This document shows, piece after piece, positions 1-9,530 of a stretch of DNA of 64,000 nucleotides. Made by a program: the position numbers and the translations under genes. The notes under the pieces were generated by a model. The model worked only from the letters and a program-made list of their open reading frames with translations. It did not search any database and was not told the origin of the DNA. How positions within the stretch are numbered: position 1 is the stretch's first letter; each line of letters starts with the position of its first letter. Origin of the DNA: Phytophthora sp. 'mugwort' (lineage: Eukaryota > Oomycota > Peronosporomycetes > Peronosporales > Peronosporaceae); NCBI GenBank assembly GCA_033558025.1, contig JAUCEF010000018.1, positions 2,728,001-2,792,000 of the forward strand. Reading direction: 5' to 3'.

Positions 1-457
1 TGACAATACCCATCGCTTACAGCGATCTTAGTCCGCAGTCATTGCGGTTTGCTGTACTGTAAAATACAGAGGGTGCAGCTGTCAACACCCCTCCACAAAA
101 CGTTCAGCGTCTGGCTCATGAAACCATTGGACACAAAGCCCTATCAAGTCTGCACAGCATCGGGATGAGGCTGCGCCTGAACGATATGGGCACGTGCTCG
201 CCTCCGTATGTACACTGTACAATGGCTCCGAGACCGGCTGGGTGTGTGCTCGACGGGGAGCACTTTCACCGCGAGCGCTCGACGCGGCGATGTCGCTGGA
301 GACCGTACAGAAGGATGGCAACGACTTTCTCAGAGCTCACGACGCCACCACCACCAATATGCAGCTACGGTACGACTAGCAGATCCGCTGATGGTGATTA
401 GCAGAGTCCATTCTCTAAAGGCGCCACTTCGCTCCATTCGTCGTTCGCGCATTCAGA
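1..457. other. Intergenic, upstream of transporter gene
   Basis: No open frame here has coding character; the short frames overlap on both strands and begin at non-ATG codons. It holds the presumed promoter and 5' UTR of the transporter that starts at 458. I see no clear repeat or transposon remnant. Confidence 0.5.
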
Positions 458-2194
458 ATGGGCGTGCGTGAAGAACGCAACGCTCTTATATCCAGTAAGG
501 CGAACGCAGAGGCCATCGCTGTGGAGTACGGCGCAGTGCCTAAAGACGTGTTCGACTCACCCCATGCATGCAGCAACGACTTAGAAGATGGCGCACTAAG
601 AGAAGGACCACCGCCTGAATTGCGATCTCCCGAAGTCTTGGCGTTGCTGATGCAGTACGCCGGTATCGGCTTCGTGAACGGAGTGTTACCGGCCGTAATC
701 TACCCCGTTTTGCAGGGATACCTCAACGCTGAAGGAACCATCGTCGTGTCAGCAACTTTGCTTGTACAACTTCCGTGGTCCTATAAGGTTTTCCTGGGAG
801 TCTTGAGCGATTGTTTTCCCATTGGAGGTTATCGTCGACGGCCATACATGCTGATCGGCTGGCTGCTGTGTTGCTGTATGCTGTTCATGATGTCGAGCTT
901 CCCCGAAGCGGATCCGTACTATGGCGACTCCAGCATGCACTTTACTAGCCCTGACGAATGGTCGGACGCTCAGCGCAAGAGTATTAATCCCGACGCACCC
1001 GACGCAGCAGGGAGATACGTGATCCCTATGATGCTGGCAGCCTTCGGATATTTGCTAGTCGAAGTCCCCGCAGATGCTGTAACTATTAATTACTCACAGC
1101 GTGAGCCGACCAGCAGCCGCGGCCATCTCCAATCGTGGATTCACAGTCTTCGCATGGGGTTCAGCGCATTGGGCGCCCTCGTCGTTGCAGTCGCGTTTAA
1201 TGGTGTCGAATACGGCGGCTCTTTCGATTTTTCGCTTACGTTCCCCCAGCTGATGTTCTTCGTGGGCTGCCTTTGCCTACCACTTGGACCTGCTGCCTGG
1301 TTCCTGGTGCACGAGAATGAGGTAAAACCGCCCAGCTTTAGCGCATACAGGGCTCGCTTTTGGAAGGTTTTGCAAAAACGAGCAGTGTACCAAGTGGCAG
1401 CGTACAAGTTCTTTTCCGGCGTCTTCAACAACTTTAACATCGTGTCATCGAGCAATATCAAGCTGTACTGGGTGCACGCCACACCGTTCAACGCCAGTAT
1501 CATGGCCATCGTTGGAACCTTCACGTACGCTGGAACTCTGGCAATTATGGCCCAGCGCGGCCTGCACTGGAACTGGCACATTGCCATCGCCGCTACTGTC
1601 ATCTTCGGCGTAGTGACGGACTGTATGATGACGATGCTCGTGACTTGGGATATCATTCGCAGTCAGTGGTTCTGGCTCGGTGTTCCCGTCATGGGAGAAG
1701 TCCCACATGCTGTCCGCTTCATCGTGAGCAACTACATCGTAGTGGAGCTCATTGAACAGGGCACAGAGGGAGCCTTGTACGGCTTGTTGACGACGACCAA
1801 CCACGTGGCCGCTCCGTTCGGCCGTACGACTGCCAAGATCATTAACGCTCGCTTCCACGTCTGGAAGGACGATATCCTGGCCGACACATACGAGACACGT
1901 CGCGACGTGACCTACACGATCTGGCTCTGCTACGGGATGAAGCTAGTGTCGCTGATCTTCTTGCCGCTGCTTCCGAACCAGAGAGACACCACCCAAGCGC
2001 TTCGTCGCCAAGGTGGCGTGAGCAAGCGCAAGGGAATGTGGATGGTAGTGATTATCATGCTCGCGCTAGTCTGGTTCACCGTTGTGAACGTGCTTAGCAT
2101 GAACCGGGCGACTGAGTGCTGGGCGATCACAGGAGGCTGCGAGCCTGGCTCCGATGAGCGCATCGACCCACTTAACTTCAAGTCCTACTTATGA
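458..2194 (+). CDS. Folate-biopterin transporter (BT1/FBT) family membrane protein
   Basis: Intronless 578-residue ORF starting at the first in-frame ATG. The N-terminal ~50 residues are hydrophilic and about a dozen hydrophobic segments follow. The stretch at about residues 68-140 has the BT1-family layout: a first helix, then YPVLQGYLNAEG, LPWSYKVFLGVLSD and the cytoplasmic YRRRPYMLIGW motif that resembles the MFS RRxP loop. A second half ends with helices near residues 520-545. Family members move folates, pterins or S-adenosylmethionine across membranes by facilitated or proton-coupled transport; oomycetes carry many paralogues. The substrate cannot be told from sequence. Codon use is GC-rich like the other host genes. 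The next gene's ATG lies only 56 bp after this stop. Confidence 0.85.
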   Translation: MGVREERNALISSKANAEAIAVEYGAVPKDVFDSPHACSNDLEDGALREGPPPELRSPEVLALLMQYAGIGFVNGVLPAVIYPVLQGYLNAEGTIVVSATLLVQLPWSYKVFLGVLSDCFPIGGYRRRPYMLIGWLLCCCMLFMMSSFPEADPYYGDSSMHFTSPDEWSDAQRKSINPDAPDAAGRYVIPMMLAAFGYLLVEVPADAVTINYSQREPTSSRGHLQSWIHSLRMGFSALGALVVAVAFNGVEYGGSFDFSLTFPQLMFFVGCLCLPLGPAAWFLVHENEVKPPSFSAYRARFWKVLQKRAVYQVAAYKFFSGVFNNFNIVSSSNIKLYWVHATPFNASIMAIVGTFTYAGTLAIMAQRGLHWNWHIAIAATVIFGVVTDCMMTMLVTWDIIRSQWFWLGVPVMGEVPHAVRFIVSNYIVVELIEQGTEGALYGLLTTTNHVAAPFGRTTAKIINARFHVWKDDILADTYETRRDVTYTIWLCYGMKLVSLIFLPLLPNQRDTTQALRRQGGVSKRKGMWMVVIIMLALVWFTVVNVLSMNRATECWAITGGCEPGSDERIDPLNFKSYL

Positions 2195-2250
2195 TTCGTC
2201 AATAAATTTTGCATTTCCAACCAATCACCTATCTCATTATTCGTGTGGAT
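2195..2250 (+). promoter_or_regulatory. Very short intergenic: poly(A) signal plus CCAAT box
   Basis: Only 56 bp separate the transporter stop from the pseudouridine synthase ATG. AATAAA occurs at 2201-2206 and a CCAAT core at about 2219-2225, so termination of one gene and the core promoter of the next seem to be packed together. The roles are inferred from motif matches only. Confidence 0.4.
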
Positions 2251-3132
2251 ATGCTGCGTGCCGTCTCGACACTTCGGTCTACATGGACGCGCCGGGTCCA
2301 CGGCTCGGCGTCAGTGCTACAGGCAGCCACCGACTCTGGCAACTCACCCAGCTCTTCTTCGGGAAATGGAGAAGGTCATGTTCGACTGGCAAAGCTAATG
2401 GCGCAAAAGGGCCTTTGTTCTCGCCGTGAAGCCGAAGCGTACATCCAAGCAGGAGATGTACTGGTCAATGGCGAACGCGTACAGGCTGACTGGCTCAAGG
2501 TGCCTGCGGATAGTGACGTCCAACTGGACTTCCGAGCTCAGAGACACCAAGACAAGAAGGTGACGCTGGTGCTGAACAAACCGCTGGGCTATGTTTCGTC
2601 CCAGCCGGAGCTCCACAAGACACCTGCCGTCCGACTGCTCACGTTTGAAAATGAGTGCCAGGAGTTGAGTCGGGTTAAGCCCCGACAGAAAATGGAGCCT
2701 GTGAATTTGTGGAAGATGGCCGTATGTGGCCGACTGGACGTCAACTCGACGGGGCTGCTGCTGTTTACTCAGGACGGGACCTTTGCCAAGAAGTTGTTGG
2801 ATCCCAAGAGCGGCATCGAGAAAGAGTATCTCGTGCGTGTTAATCTCAATCTGGATCCGTTGACGGATGAGATCCGCCGTAAAGTTAAGGTGCTGCGCGC
2901 AGGTGTGACCTCGGACGAAGGCATCACGTACCGCGCCAAGTCGGTGGAGGTGCTGAACGCAAATCAGCTGCGCGTAATTCTTACGGAAGGCAAGCACCGC
3001 CACATTCGCCACATGTGTGAACATGTCGGTCTGTGTGTGATGGCACTCAAACGTGTACGTATTGGAGGCGTGAAGCTTGGTTCACTACCTGCCGGACAGT
3101 GGAGATATATGCAACCGAATGATAAGATTTAG
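2251..3132 (+). CDS. RsuA/RluB-type rRNA pseudouridine synthase, probably organellar
   Basis: 293 residues from the ATG at 2251. The frame stays open slightly upstream, but only with a TTG. Residues 1-22 are rich in Arg, Ser and Thr and lack acids (MLRAVSTLRSTWTRRVHG), as expected for a mitochondrial presequence. An S4 RNA-binding domain follows at about 44-85 (RLAKLMAQKGLCSRREAEAY), then the catalytic domain with NKPLGYVSS (109-117) and the GRLDVNSTGLLLFTQDG motif, whose Asp163 is the expected nucleophile. A KHRHIRHMCEHVG stretch near the C-terminus is also typical. The family converts a specific uridine of large or small ribosomal RNA to pseudouridine. The length fits a mature RluB-like enzyme plus a targeting peptide. 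The substrate rRNA position is not predictable. Confidence 0.88.
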   Translation: MLRAVSTLRSTWTRRVHGSASVLQAATDSGNSPSSSSGNGEGHVRLAKLMAQKGLCSRREAEAYIQAGDVLVNGERVQADWLKVPADSDVQLDFRAQRHQDKKVTLVLNKPLGYVSSQPELHKTPAVRLLTFENECQELSRVKPRQKMEPVNLWKMAVCGRLDVNSTGLLLFTQDGTFAKKLLDPKSGIEKEYLVRVNLNLDPLTDEIRRKVKVLRAGVTSDEGITYRAKSVEVLNANQLRVILTEGKHRHIRHMCEHVGLCVMALKRVRIGGVKLGSLPAGQWRYMQPNDKI

Positions 3133-3745
3133 AGTGAAGACATACGTTTGTTGGATGGACTCGTTAAATGTTGTGAATTTTCACATGACTTGTAACAAGA
3201 GTAATAGCGGGGTTTCATCCAGCAAACTCATGGAGGCTGGCAGCATCGATCTACATAACAGCCATCGTCAGAACGGTATTAGCACTGCGGCTTCAAAGAG
3301 TTCGCGGTATGGCGCAACGAAGCACCTTGTGCTCCTTTGTAAAATGAACTCCTTCTTTCGCCAACAGCGTCCGCTTCCTTTGAATGCAGGGCGACTCCTC
3401 TCCAGTTGCGCCTACACACAAACGCTCAGCAAACCCTTCTCAAACCCTTCTTCTCTCAATTTCTGGTCTAAATGCACCTTGAAAGCCCCCAATATCAAGT
3501 GTAGCCGCTACGACGCGGTGGCATGGCACCTCTGGAGCGAATGGGTTCTTCTGTAGTAGCCATAATTCAACGCAGCAGTTATGTAGCTAGCTACCTGGCA
3601 AAGCTTCGACGAGTGCAACGTCACGTACGCGTAATGCCTGACCAACGCATCGCGGCCCAGAGTGAAGCGCCTTCGCCACGCCGCCGTATGTGCTCACCTT
3701 GCCTGCTGGAATCTATAAGGAGATATATTTAATGCCCCTCGTTCG
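3133..3745. other. Intergenic, no supported gene
   Basis: About 610 bp after the pseudouridine synthase. Several short overlapping frames are present on the + strand (for example 3077-3556), but they have no recognisable domain and overlap the preceding gene. Nothing else seen. Confidence 0.4.
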
Positions 3746-3946
3746 TCATTCGCTTATAAGTAGAAGCTGCAGTATCCGCACCGTCGATATAAGCTCGTAC
3801 ACTCGCGATTCAAACTCCGTGATGTGCTTGCCACGCCACAGAATGCGCTTCGTGGGCTTTGGCGTGCTTTTAGTTGTGATACCAGCCTTGCGCTTTCGCT
3901 CTGTCTTTGCCATAATCTTCTTCTCGTTGGCACTGCGAACCGTCAT
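3746..3946 (-). CDS. Small Lys/Arg-rich hypothetical protein
   Basis: 66-residue ORF with a true ATG at 3946. The first 40 residues are strongly basic (KKIMAKTERKRKAGITTKS, then KPTKRILWRGK), followed by a short, more hydrophobic tail. The composition resembles small nucleolar or ribosome-associated proteins, but I do not recognise the family. It runs in the same direction as bL9 and lies about 310 bp beyond that gene's stop. It could be a genuine small gene, the last exon of a longer one, or chance; the clean ATG and patterned basic residues argue mildly for coding. Confidence 0.35.
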   Translation of the reverse strand: MTVRSANEKKIMAKTERKRKAGITTKSTPKPTKRILWRGKHITEFESRVYELISTVRILQLLLISE

Positions 3947-4256
3947 TTTACCGTTGCCGTGGTAAATTCGAATATGAGGATACCGTAGTGAGCCTTGTCA
4001 CAATTTAAGTTGGCGCCAAGTGTTGCAAGCCGCGAATCTAGTGGCGCCAATACCGAAAATATGCCAAAAGGAAAGTATAGGGAGCACAACCAATGAGCAA
4101 GTGAGACAACCTAGTAGCCATTCGGTTTCAAGCCGATGTTAGAGATTCTCTATAGCCAGAATACACTACCTCCAAGTGACATTCACTTCACCTAGCCTGT
4201 TTCTCCCTGCTCCTAGAAAGCTATTCAGCTTTTCGGGCAAAAGCGCCTAAATCAAT
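3947..4256. other. Intergenic, downstream of bL9
   Basis: AT-richer spacer lying between the bL9 stop and the small basic ORF. No open frame, repeat or RNA gene was recognised. Confidence 0.4.
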
Positions 4257-5016
4257 CTACCGTCTCTCGATTTCGATGGCGAGGGTGACCCATTTCTTCT
4301 TGGACGGGCCCTTCTTCTGCTTCTTCTCCTCACCATCGGCAGCCTCCACCTCTGCCTCCACTTCGTCTTCTGCGGCCGACACCACGGCGCCGGCGGCGTA
4401 CTCCTCCTCGATCGCGTCATCCACACGGACCTTCACCGTGTGCTCACCCAACGTCTTAATGGGCGTGGGGAGATCGATGCGGGCCACGCCCACGATGAGG
4501 CCGTGCTGCTTCTCCAGCATGTCTGAGATGTTCTGCGCGTTCACCTCGCTGTGTAGCTTGACCTCGGTCTTTGCGGCCGTGTGACGTTTGAATACCACCT
4601 CGATGTTGCTGAGGCGGTGGATGATCTCCTCGAGCTCGTGCTCCTTCTCGAGCAGCGACTCATCCACCGACTCTTTGTCCACCCTGTACTTCTCGCGGTT
4701 GGCGTCCGTGGCGTACACCGCGAGCTTCTCAGGGTACAAGTAGTTGCGCGCATATCCGGCCTTCACGGAAACCTCGTCGCCACGGAATCCGAGCTTGGGT
4801 ACGTCCGCTTTGAGCACCATGTCCACGCGGTGCCTGTTACCCACAGATTCGGGTCCGGGTCAGTTTGAGAGCGTTTCTATAGAATTTTAACGAGCATTTC
4901 GCTGATATGAGGGCAGGGAGATAGTATACGTACGCGAAGGAACGAGCCAACAGTGGCTTAATGCCATGCGGCCGCTGCAGCGCCGCCAAATACTTCGTCG
5001 TCGAGCGCGCCAGCAT
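4257..5016 (-). CDS. Mitochondrial ribosomal protein bL9 (two exons)
   Basis: Exon 1 is 5016-4934 and exon 2 is 4833-4257. The 100-bp intron starts GTACGTATAC and ends AACAG, in phase 2. Joining gives 219 residues: an Arg/Ser-rich presequence (MLARSTTKYLAALQRPHG) followed by the bL9 N-domain signature VDMVLKADVPKLGFRGDEV, then VKAGYARNYLYPEKLAVYAT, a helical linker at about residues 80-105 (KESVDESLLEKEHELEEI), the C-domain (SDMLEKQHGLIVG) and an acidic then Lys-rich tail. The frame before the acceptor opens only at a GTG, which is why the spliced model is preferred. Another in-frame ATG at 5043 would add nine residues. bL9 binds domain V of large-subunit rRNA near the L1 stalk base; here it would act in the mitoribosome. 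Confidence 0.88.
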
Positions 5017-5151
5017 CTTCGATGGCTCTGTGGTTATGAGCATCAGAGCCACAAAATGCGGCTCAGTATTTTCAGCCAATCATTTTCAGGATAGCGTATT
5101 GATATGATTAGCCCATAACAAGAAACTGTTTACAAAATCTGATTGGGGAAG

Positions 5152-5352
5152 ATGACCGAGACGGCGCTGCGTGCGATGCGAAGCGACAACGCCAAACTAA
5201 TGGAAATGAACTTGTCGCTGTTGCTGGAAATCCGCGAGACCGACACGGAGATCGGCGCAATGCGGCAGCAACTGCTTGCTCAGTGCAAGTTGCTGGAGAA
5301 GCGCGGCACCCCAGTCCCGCAGCAGTTTCTGGAAATGCTCGCAGCAAATTAA
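5152..5352 (+). CDS. Small coiled-coil hypothetical protein
   Basis: 66 residues from the first ATG. The middle (about residues 14-50) is a heptad-like run of Leu, Met, Glu and Gln (LMEMNLSLLLEIRETDTEI, then MRQQLLAQCKLLEKR), predicting one helix or a short coiled coil. No family recognised. It is transcribed divergently from bL9, the two ATGs 135 bp apart, so a shared promoter is possible. A real micro-protein seems reasonably likely because the whole frame is amphipathic and free of low-complexity noise, but there is no independent support. Confidence 0.4.
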   Translation: MTETALRAMRSDNAKLMEMNLSLLLEIRETDTEIGAMRQQLLAQCKLLEKRGTPVPQQFLEMLAAN

Positions 5353-5603
5353 CAGGGCAGGCAGGGACTCGCTGCGCCACAGTGATCCATACACCACGGC
5401 AATGAAAAGAAAATCCTCTATATCTTACGTTGCGTCTAACCTATCATAAGCTTTATGCTCAATGACATCGCGACTTTGGGGGTTCCCAACTCCAGGTATG
5501 TGGGCTCAAATTCAGCAGGTTCCACCCATTCATCACATTAATGCTAGTACTAGATTCTGCATGGTCGGCAGTCTGCTACTGCGCGGGTTGCGTCGTCCAC
5601 GGC

Positions 5604-5783
5604 TCAAGGTCTGTTCTTTTTATACGAGACTGTAGGCAATGGCGGATTTCTGACAATCCTGGCGTCTTCGACACGCATGAGCTTCTTCATCAAGTGCTTT
5701 TGGAGATCTTTCAACGCCTCCGATATACGCGACCTTGTCTGCGTCGGCTGGCACAATACAAACAGTAGCCTAGCATCCACCAT
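5604..5783 (-). CDS. Possible short hypothetical ORF
   Basis: 59 residues from the ATG at 5783. The frame is open farther upstream without an ATG. It contains a basic helical stretch (SRISEALKDLQKHLMKKLM) and a tail ending PLPTVSYKKNRP. The family is not recognised. It might be a terminal exon, since no complete gene can be built around it. Weak evidence only. Confidence 0.2.
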   Translation of the reverse strand: MVDARLLFVLCQPTQTRSRISEALKDLQKHLMKKLMRVEDARIVRNPPLPTVSYKKNRP

Positions 5784-6123
5784 TTGCGCCCAGCCCCCTC
5801 GGGGCCTACCGGTGGTTAACTGGATCGCGCGGTTGTGGTTGAGAATCAACGAGATGACACGACTTTTCGTCTTCTAGATATAGACAACTCTATTCGGAAT
5901 TTCGTCTCTGTGAGATATGTCCCATTTCAAATGGAATACAAAATATCAGCACTATTACTACAGTCAGGGCAATTATAGCAGAACGTACCAAAATAGTTGA
6001 TGTCATCGTACCTGCAGTACATGCACAGTACTATTAACCGGAAAAGTGATCTGACCGGCAATTTGCTCCAGTCGGATACTGGACTTTGTAAATAGGGCGG
6101 AATATATTATTTTTTCACGAAGA
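5784..6123. other. Intergenic, AT-richer spacer
   Basis: 340 bp between the short ORF and the sugar transporter stop. It is AT-rich toward 5880-6120. No gene, repeat or RNA recognised. Confidence 0.4.
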
Positions 6124-7569
6124 TTAACTCTGATCTACATGGCCTCTCACAGCCTCTGCGGTCACGTCGTTGGGATCATGTGCGTCATCGTCACTAGACG
6201 ATGTATCGGCTTCACGAGCCGTCTGGCGGTGCCAGGCGTTGACTAGCTCCAGCTTGCGCGCCATCTCAGCTGACATCGCCTCACCCTCTGCGTCATGAGT
6301 AGAAATCATCACATCCTGTTCGTCAGACTCTGAATCGGCAGTGCCGTCACTGCAGCTCTCAAGGAGACCTTGCTTGGACAACTCGTCCAACTCGATGGGC
6401 TCTGCTGACGCAGTCGGAACTGGCGAGGATTTGACAAAGCAGTTTTTCACGTTCACCCAGTTGAGGCCGATACCGAGGAAGGACAGACCCAGACCCACAG
6501 TCTGCTCCAAGGACAAGACGTGCCCAAACAGGATCACCGAGAGCACGATGCTCAGTACTTTACGGCACGTTCCGATGATGGCCGTGGTCAGAGCACCGAA
6601 CTTGCTGATAGTGAAGAATATGAAGGCCTGGCCGAATGCGCCCGTGAGACTGAGCATCATCAGGTTGGGAAGTGATGGTACGACGTACTGGAGGAACACG
6701 GGGACTTCACCGTTCACGACCATTCCCGCCGCGGAGAACAGGGCCTTGTAGATGTTGACGTAGTACATCAAGTCGAAGGCACCGATGTGGTAGGCCTCCA
6801 TGAACTTATCCTCCAGCGCACCTGTCGCACCGTCGAAGACCAGTGACAACACGAGAAGCGAGAACCCCAGCACCATGTTGGGGGAGCGTTCCTGCTCGGG
6901 CAGATTGGTGTCACTCTCGTTGTGATGGACAGCTCGGTGCTGTTTTTCGTGGGCCGTTCCCAGCAGGAAGACCGCCACACCGATCGACAGCACAAACACT
7001 GACACGTACTTCTTGAACGCGTACTTCTTTCCGAGAAGCACACCCATGATCATAACCGGAATCGACTTGCACGACTTGCCCAGGATACGCGTAATGTACG
7101 TCACGTAACGAAGCGCCACCATCGATGAAATTGTCGAACCGAAAGCTAGCGCGCCAACAAGTACCAAAAAGCTCTGGGGCATCGTAGACGGCTTCTCCTT
7201 TCGCGCGCGACTAAGTCCGATCGCCACGACCGAGTTGAAGACGCAGAATACAAAGGTCATGGATAGTTCGCCCAGCACGCGGTGGGTCGTAATTTTCTCG
7301 AGCACCACGCCGTTGAGCGTGAATGAAACCATGATACCAATGCAACAGTAGGCCAGCAGCCAGACGCTGTTCTTGCTGGCGGCGGTGGCCTCTTGCTCTG
7401 AGACCTGGTTTACCTCGGCCAGCCCGCTGTTGCGCATGTCCACAACCGTCACGGGCACGCCGTTTTCATGCCACTTGGGCTCCTGCAGCGATGGCGCGGT
7501 GTCGTCCAGAACCACCTCGGTGTATTGCACCCGCTCGCGCGAAGGGGAATCATCGATGCTGCACACCAT
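6124..7569 (-). CDS. UAA/SLC35B-type nucleotide-sugar transporter
   Basis: 481 residues from the first in-frame ATG at 7569. The frame stays open for another ~200 bp upstream without an ATG, so an upstream exon cannot be excluded. After a ~70-residue polar N-terminus come about ten membrane helices. The family hallmark is RILGKSCKSIPVMIMGVLLG with KKYAFKKYVSVFVL, as in SLC35B1/HUT1-like carriers; a second repeat holds LSLTGAFGQAFIFFTISKFG and TTAIIGTCRKVLSIVLSV. The ~85-residue C-terminal tail is acidic and Ser-rich, so probably cytosolic. Such carriers exchange UDP-sugars (or, for some relatives, ATP/ADP) across ER or Golgi membranes; the exact substrate is not predictable. Confidence 0.85.
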   Translation of the reverse strand: MVCSIDDSPSRERVQYTEVVLDDTAPSLQEPKWHENGVPVTVVDMRNSGLAEVNQVSEQEATAASKNSVWLLAYCCIGIMVSFTLNGVVLEKITTHRVLGELSMTFVFCVFNSVVAIGLSRARKEKPSTMPQSFLVLVGALAFGSTISSMVALRYVTYITRILGKSCKSIPVMIMGVLLGKKYAFKKYVSVFVLSIGVAVFLLGTAHEKQHRAVHHNESDTNLPEQERSPNMVLGFSLLVLSLVFDGATGALEDKFMEAYHIGAFDLMYYVNIYKALFSAAGMVVNGEVPVFLQYVVPSLPNLMMLSLTGAFGQAFIFFTISKFGALTTAIIGTCRKVLSIVLSVILFGHVLSLEQTVGLGLSFLGIGLNWVNVKNCFVKSSPVPTASAEPIELDELSKQGLLESCSDGTADSESDEQDVMISTHDAEGEAMSAEMARKLELVNAWHRQTAREADTSSSDDDAHDPNDVTAEAVRGHVDQS

Positions 7570-9189
7570 TGGTGTTCGAATGCGTTGAACCTGTTCGTTG
7601 CTGTCTACCGGTAACAGCCGCTCAGATTTATCGATATTCGAGTCGACAGCGTCAAGAGATTCCACTTGTGTCGAGGGTGGAGGTCCGGTCGGGGCGTGTG
7701 CGTTAGATGCAGAGCGCAGCCTGGCGTTGCCAGAGGTTGCTCGGGAGGATGCTCTGCTAGCAGAGACTTAAGCCGAGTGCTGCGTTGCCTGGCTGCCCGC
7801 GCTGATTGGTGGCTGTAATTGACCAATCGATGGCAAGAAACGCCTTAGGTCAGCATAGACGGCGCGCGTATCCCGAGCCCAAATCTTACGTCAAATTGGT
7901 TCAGGTTACCAATATCGTTCTGATATTACAGAATACCGTTCCCATGGACCGGTATTTCGCGGATCGACTACAAAAAGGTCTCTTTCCAATCCATTTCAAG
8001 GGTACGCATCGCATTTTTCTGCACCGAAATCACGCGCCAATAAGCGTCGGCAACCTCGCCAGCGAACTTCGCTGAGCGAAGGAGTGGTGTATCTGGCGCA
8101 AACCGCTGGGCGGCTCGAGCGGATGGTGCGCGGGGCAGGCAACTGTCCGCAAGTTCGGATTCCGGTGACCGGAATCGGAGCAGTGACATGGAGGCAGATG
8201 AGGCGGCGGGTCGTAAGTGCGTTGCAAAAAGTGCGTTGCAAAATCGTGAGTCACGATTCGTGTCTGGGTCACCAGTTGCAGGCGGCGCTGGGTACGATAA
8301 TAATAGTACATGTAGACTACCATCACTGTAGCCATCGTACATTGTAGTGGCAGTAGGATCTAGACTCGGCTCTGGTACGTCCTCTACCCGTTCATCGCGA
8401 GACGGTTCTGGAGGTGGCGGCGGCACTTAGCGCGACATGATTGAGGGCTTCATCGCAATTGAAATCAGTAAAGTGAGTCTATATGTACTACATATTATTG
8501 GGCGAAGCCCCATTACTGTGAGCTCGTTTGAGGAATTTTCGGCGTCCCTCGATTTACTTGATAATCTGCGAACAACCTCCGATTTTTTCCTTGATTTCTT
8601 TTCCCAAGCTGGACAGGGTTAGAAAGTATCGCTAAACAGAGGACATGAGACCTGCGATTGGCCGTGGTGTCCCGGGTGGGTATGACTTTAAAACATTTAC
8701 AGATAAGGGTTTTGCTTCGCACTTGGTTTCTACTATGAGCGATCTTAGCTCAAAAAGTCATTAAATACCCCCATCTGGGATAAGAGGTATATATAGGGTT
8801 AACAAGGCTGTACGCTGAAGGATTCGCCATTGTTCTGGGGTTAAGCTGGGGTACCCCGTGCACACGGCTGCTATCCTCGAAGAGTGCTTCTGCTCGGCAG
8901 TGATTGAGTCAGGCTTACCTATCTCCGACAGCATCTTTGATGGCGGGTAGTCGAATTAGATACAGTCTCATCAGTATTGTAAACTAAATTACCATCTACA
9001 GAGCCGTAACTCGTATTAAGAGTCTTAGCATAGTCATCTCGTACGGAAACTACGTCAGTCACATTTCCTGCAGCAGCATCACAACAAGTATATGGCATTA
9101 TGCTCCATTAAACAGTTGGAGACCAGCTAAAACACAGTATTAGAGCAATAAGACGTTTATATAGCACATCATACGGTTTACTGGCACTA
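7570..9189. other. Long spacer without a supportable gene
   Basis: About 1.6 kb. A Pro-rich frame on the minus strand (8426-7968) opens at GTG with a stop just upstream and lacks recognisable domains. A 14-bp direct repeat, AGTGCGTTGCAAAA, occurs twice near 8216-8244. Beyond 8700 the sequence is AT-rich with no long frames, probably degraded repeat DNA. Confidence 0.4.
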
Positions 9190-9530
9190 AGTGCAATTGA
9201 GGAGCAAATCTATCTTGAGACCACTTGGCGTTCGGTGCATGACCTGACGATAGGCGAAGCGAGGAAGGAGGTGAAGCATGAAGTCTGTGCAGTTTCAGTG
9301 TCCTTTTTGTCATTTATGTAGTTGGTAAGTCGGTCGAAGTGCACGTCACGCACGAAGCCCGCCATAACCTTAGCGGTGAGTACCCCGGACTCCATCCGCG
9401 TGTCTTTCATGAAAGTGACTAGCTCAGTACCAAAGGGTATCATCTCACGGCGCCATGGCCCGGGCGAAAGACGTTTTTCGCTACCACTAATAGCTAACAA
9501 TGCTGTCCTTGGCTCGGCGCCAGTCATTCA
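9190..9530 (-). pseudogene. Fragment of a DDE-transposase N-terminal (CENP-B-like) region
   Basis: The minus strand reads an ~80-residue segment including RREMIPFGTELVTFMKDTR, ESGVLTAKVMAGFVRDVHFD and YINDKKDTETAQ. A -1/+1 frame change is then needed to continue with RFAYRQVMHRTPSGLK. The pattern resembles the N-terminal helix-turn-helix part of pogo/CENP-B-like transposase genes common in oomycetes. The family match is from memory of the pattern, and no catalytic domain is present. The frame change and isolation indicate a dead fragment. Confidence 0.4.

Noticed and set aside
2395..3024. 209-codon open frame on the minus strand
   Set aside because: It is antisense to the well-supported pseudouridine synthase and has no recognisable motif; long antisense frames are common opposite GC-rich coding sequence.
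4257..4844. Single-exon bL9 starting at 4844
   Set aside because: That start codon is GTG and would remove the targeting peptide; the two-exon model has consensus splice sites and a good presequence.
7968..8426. 152-codon Pro/Ser-rich frame on the minus strand
   Set aside because: It opens at GTG with a stop (TAA) directly upstream, has no domain, and overlaps other equally long frames.
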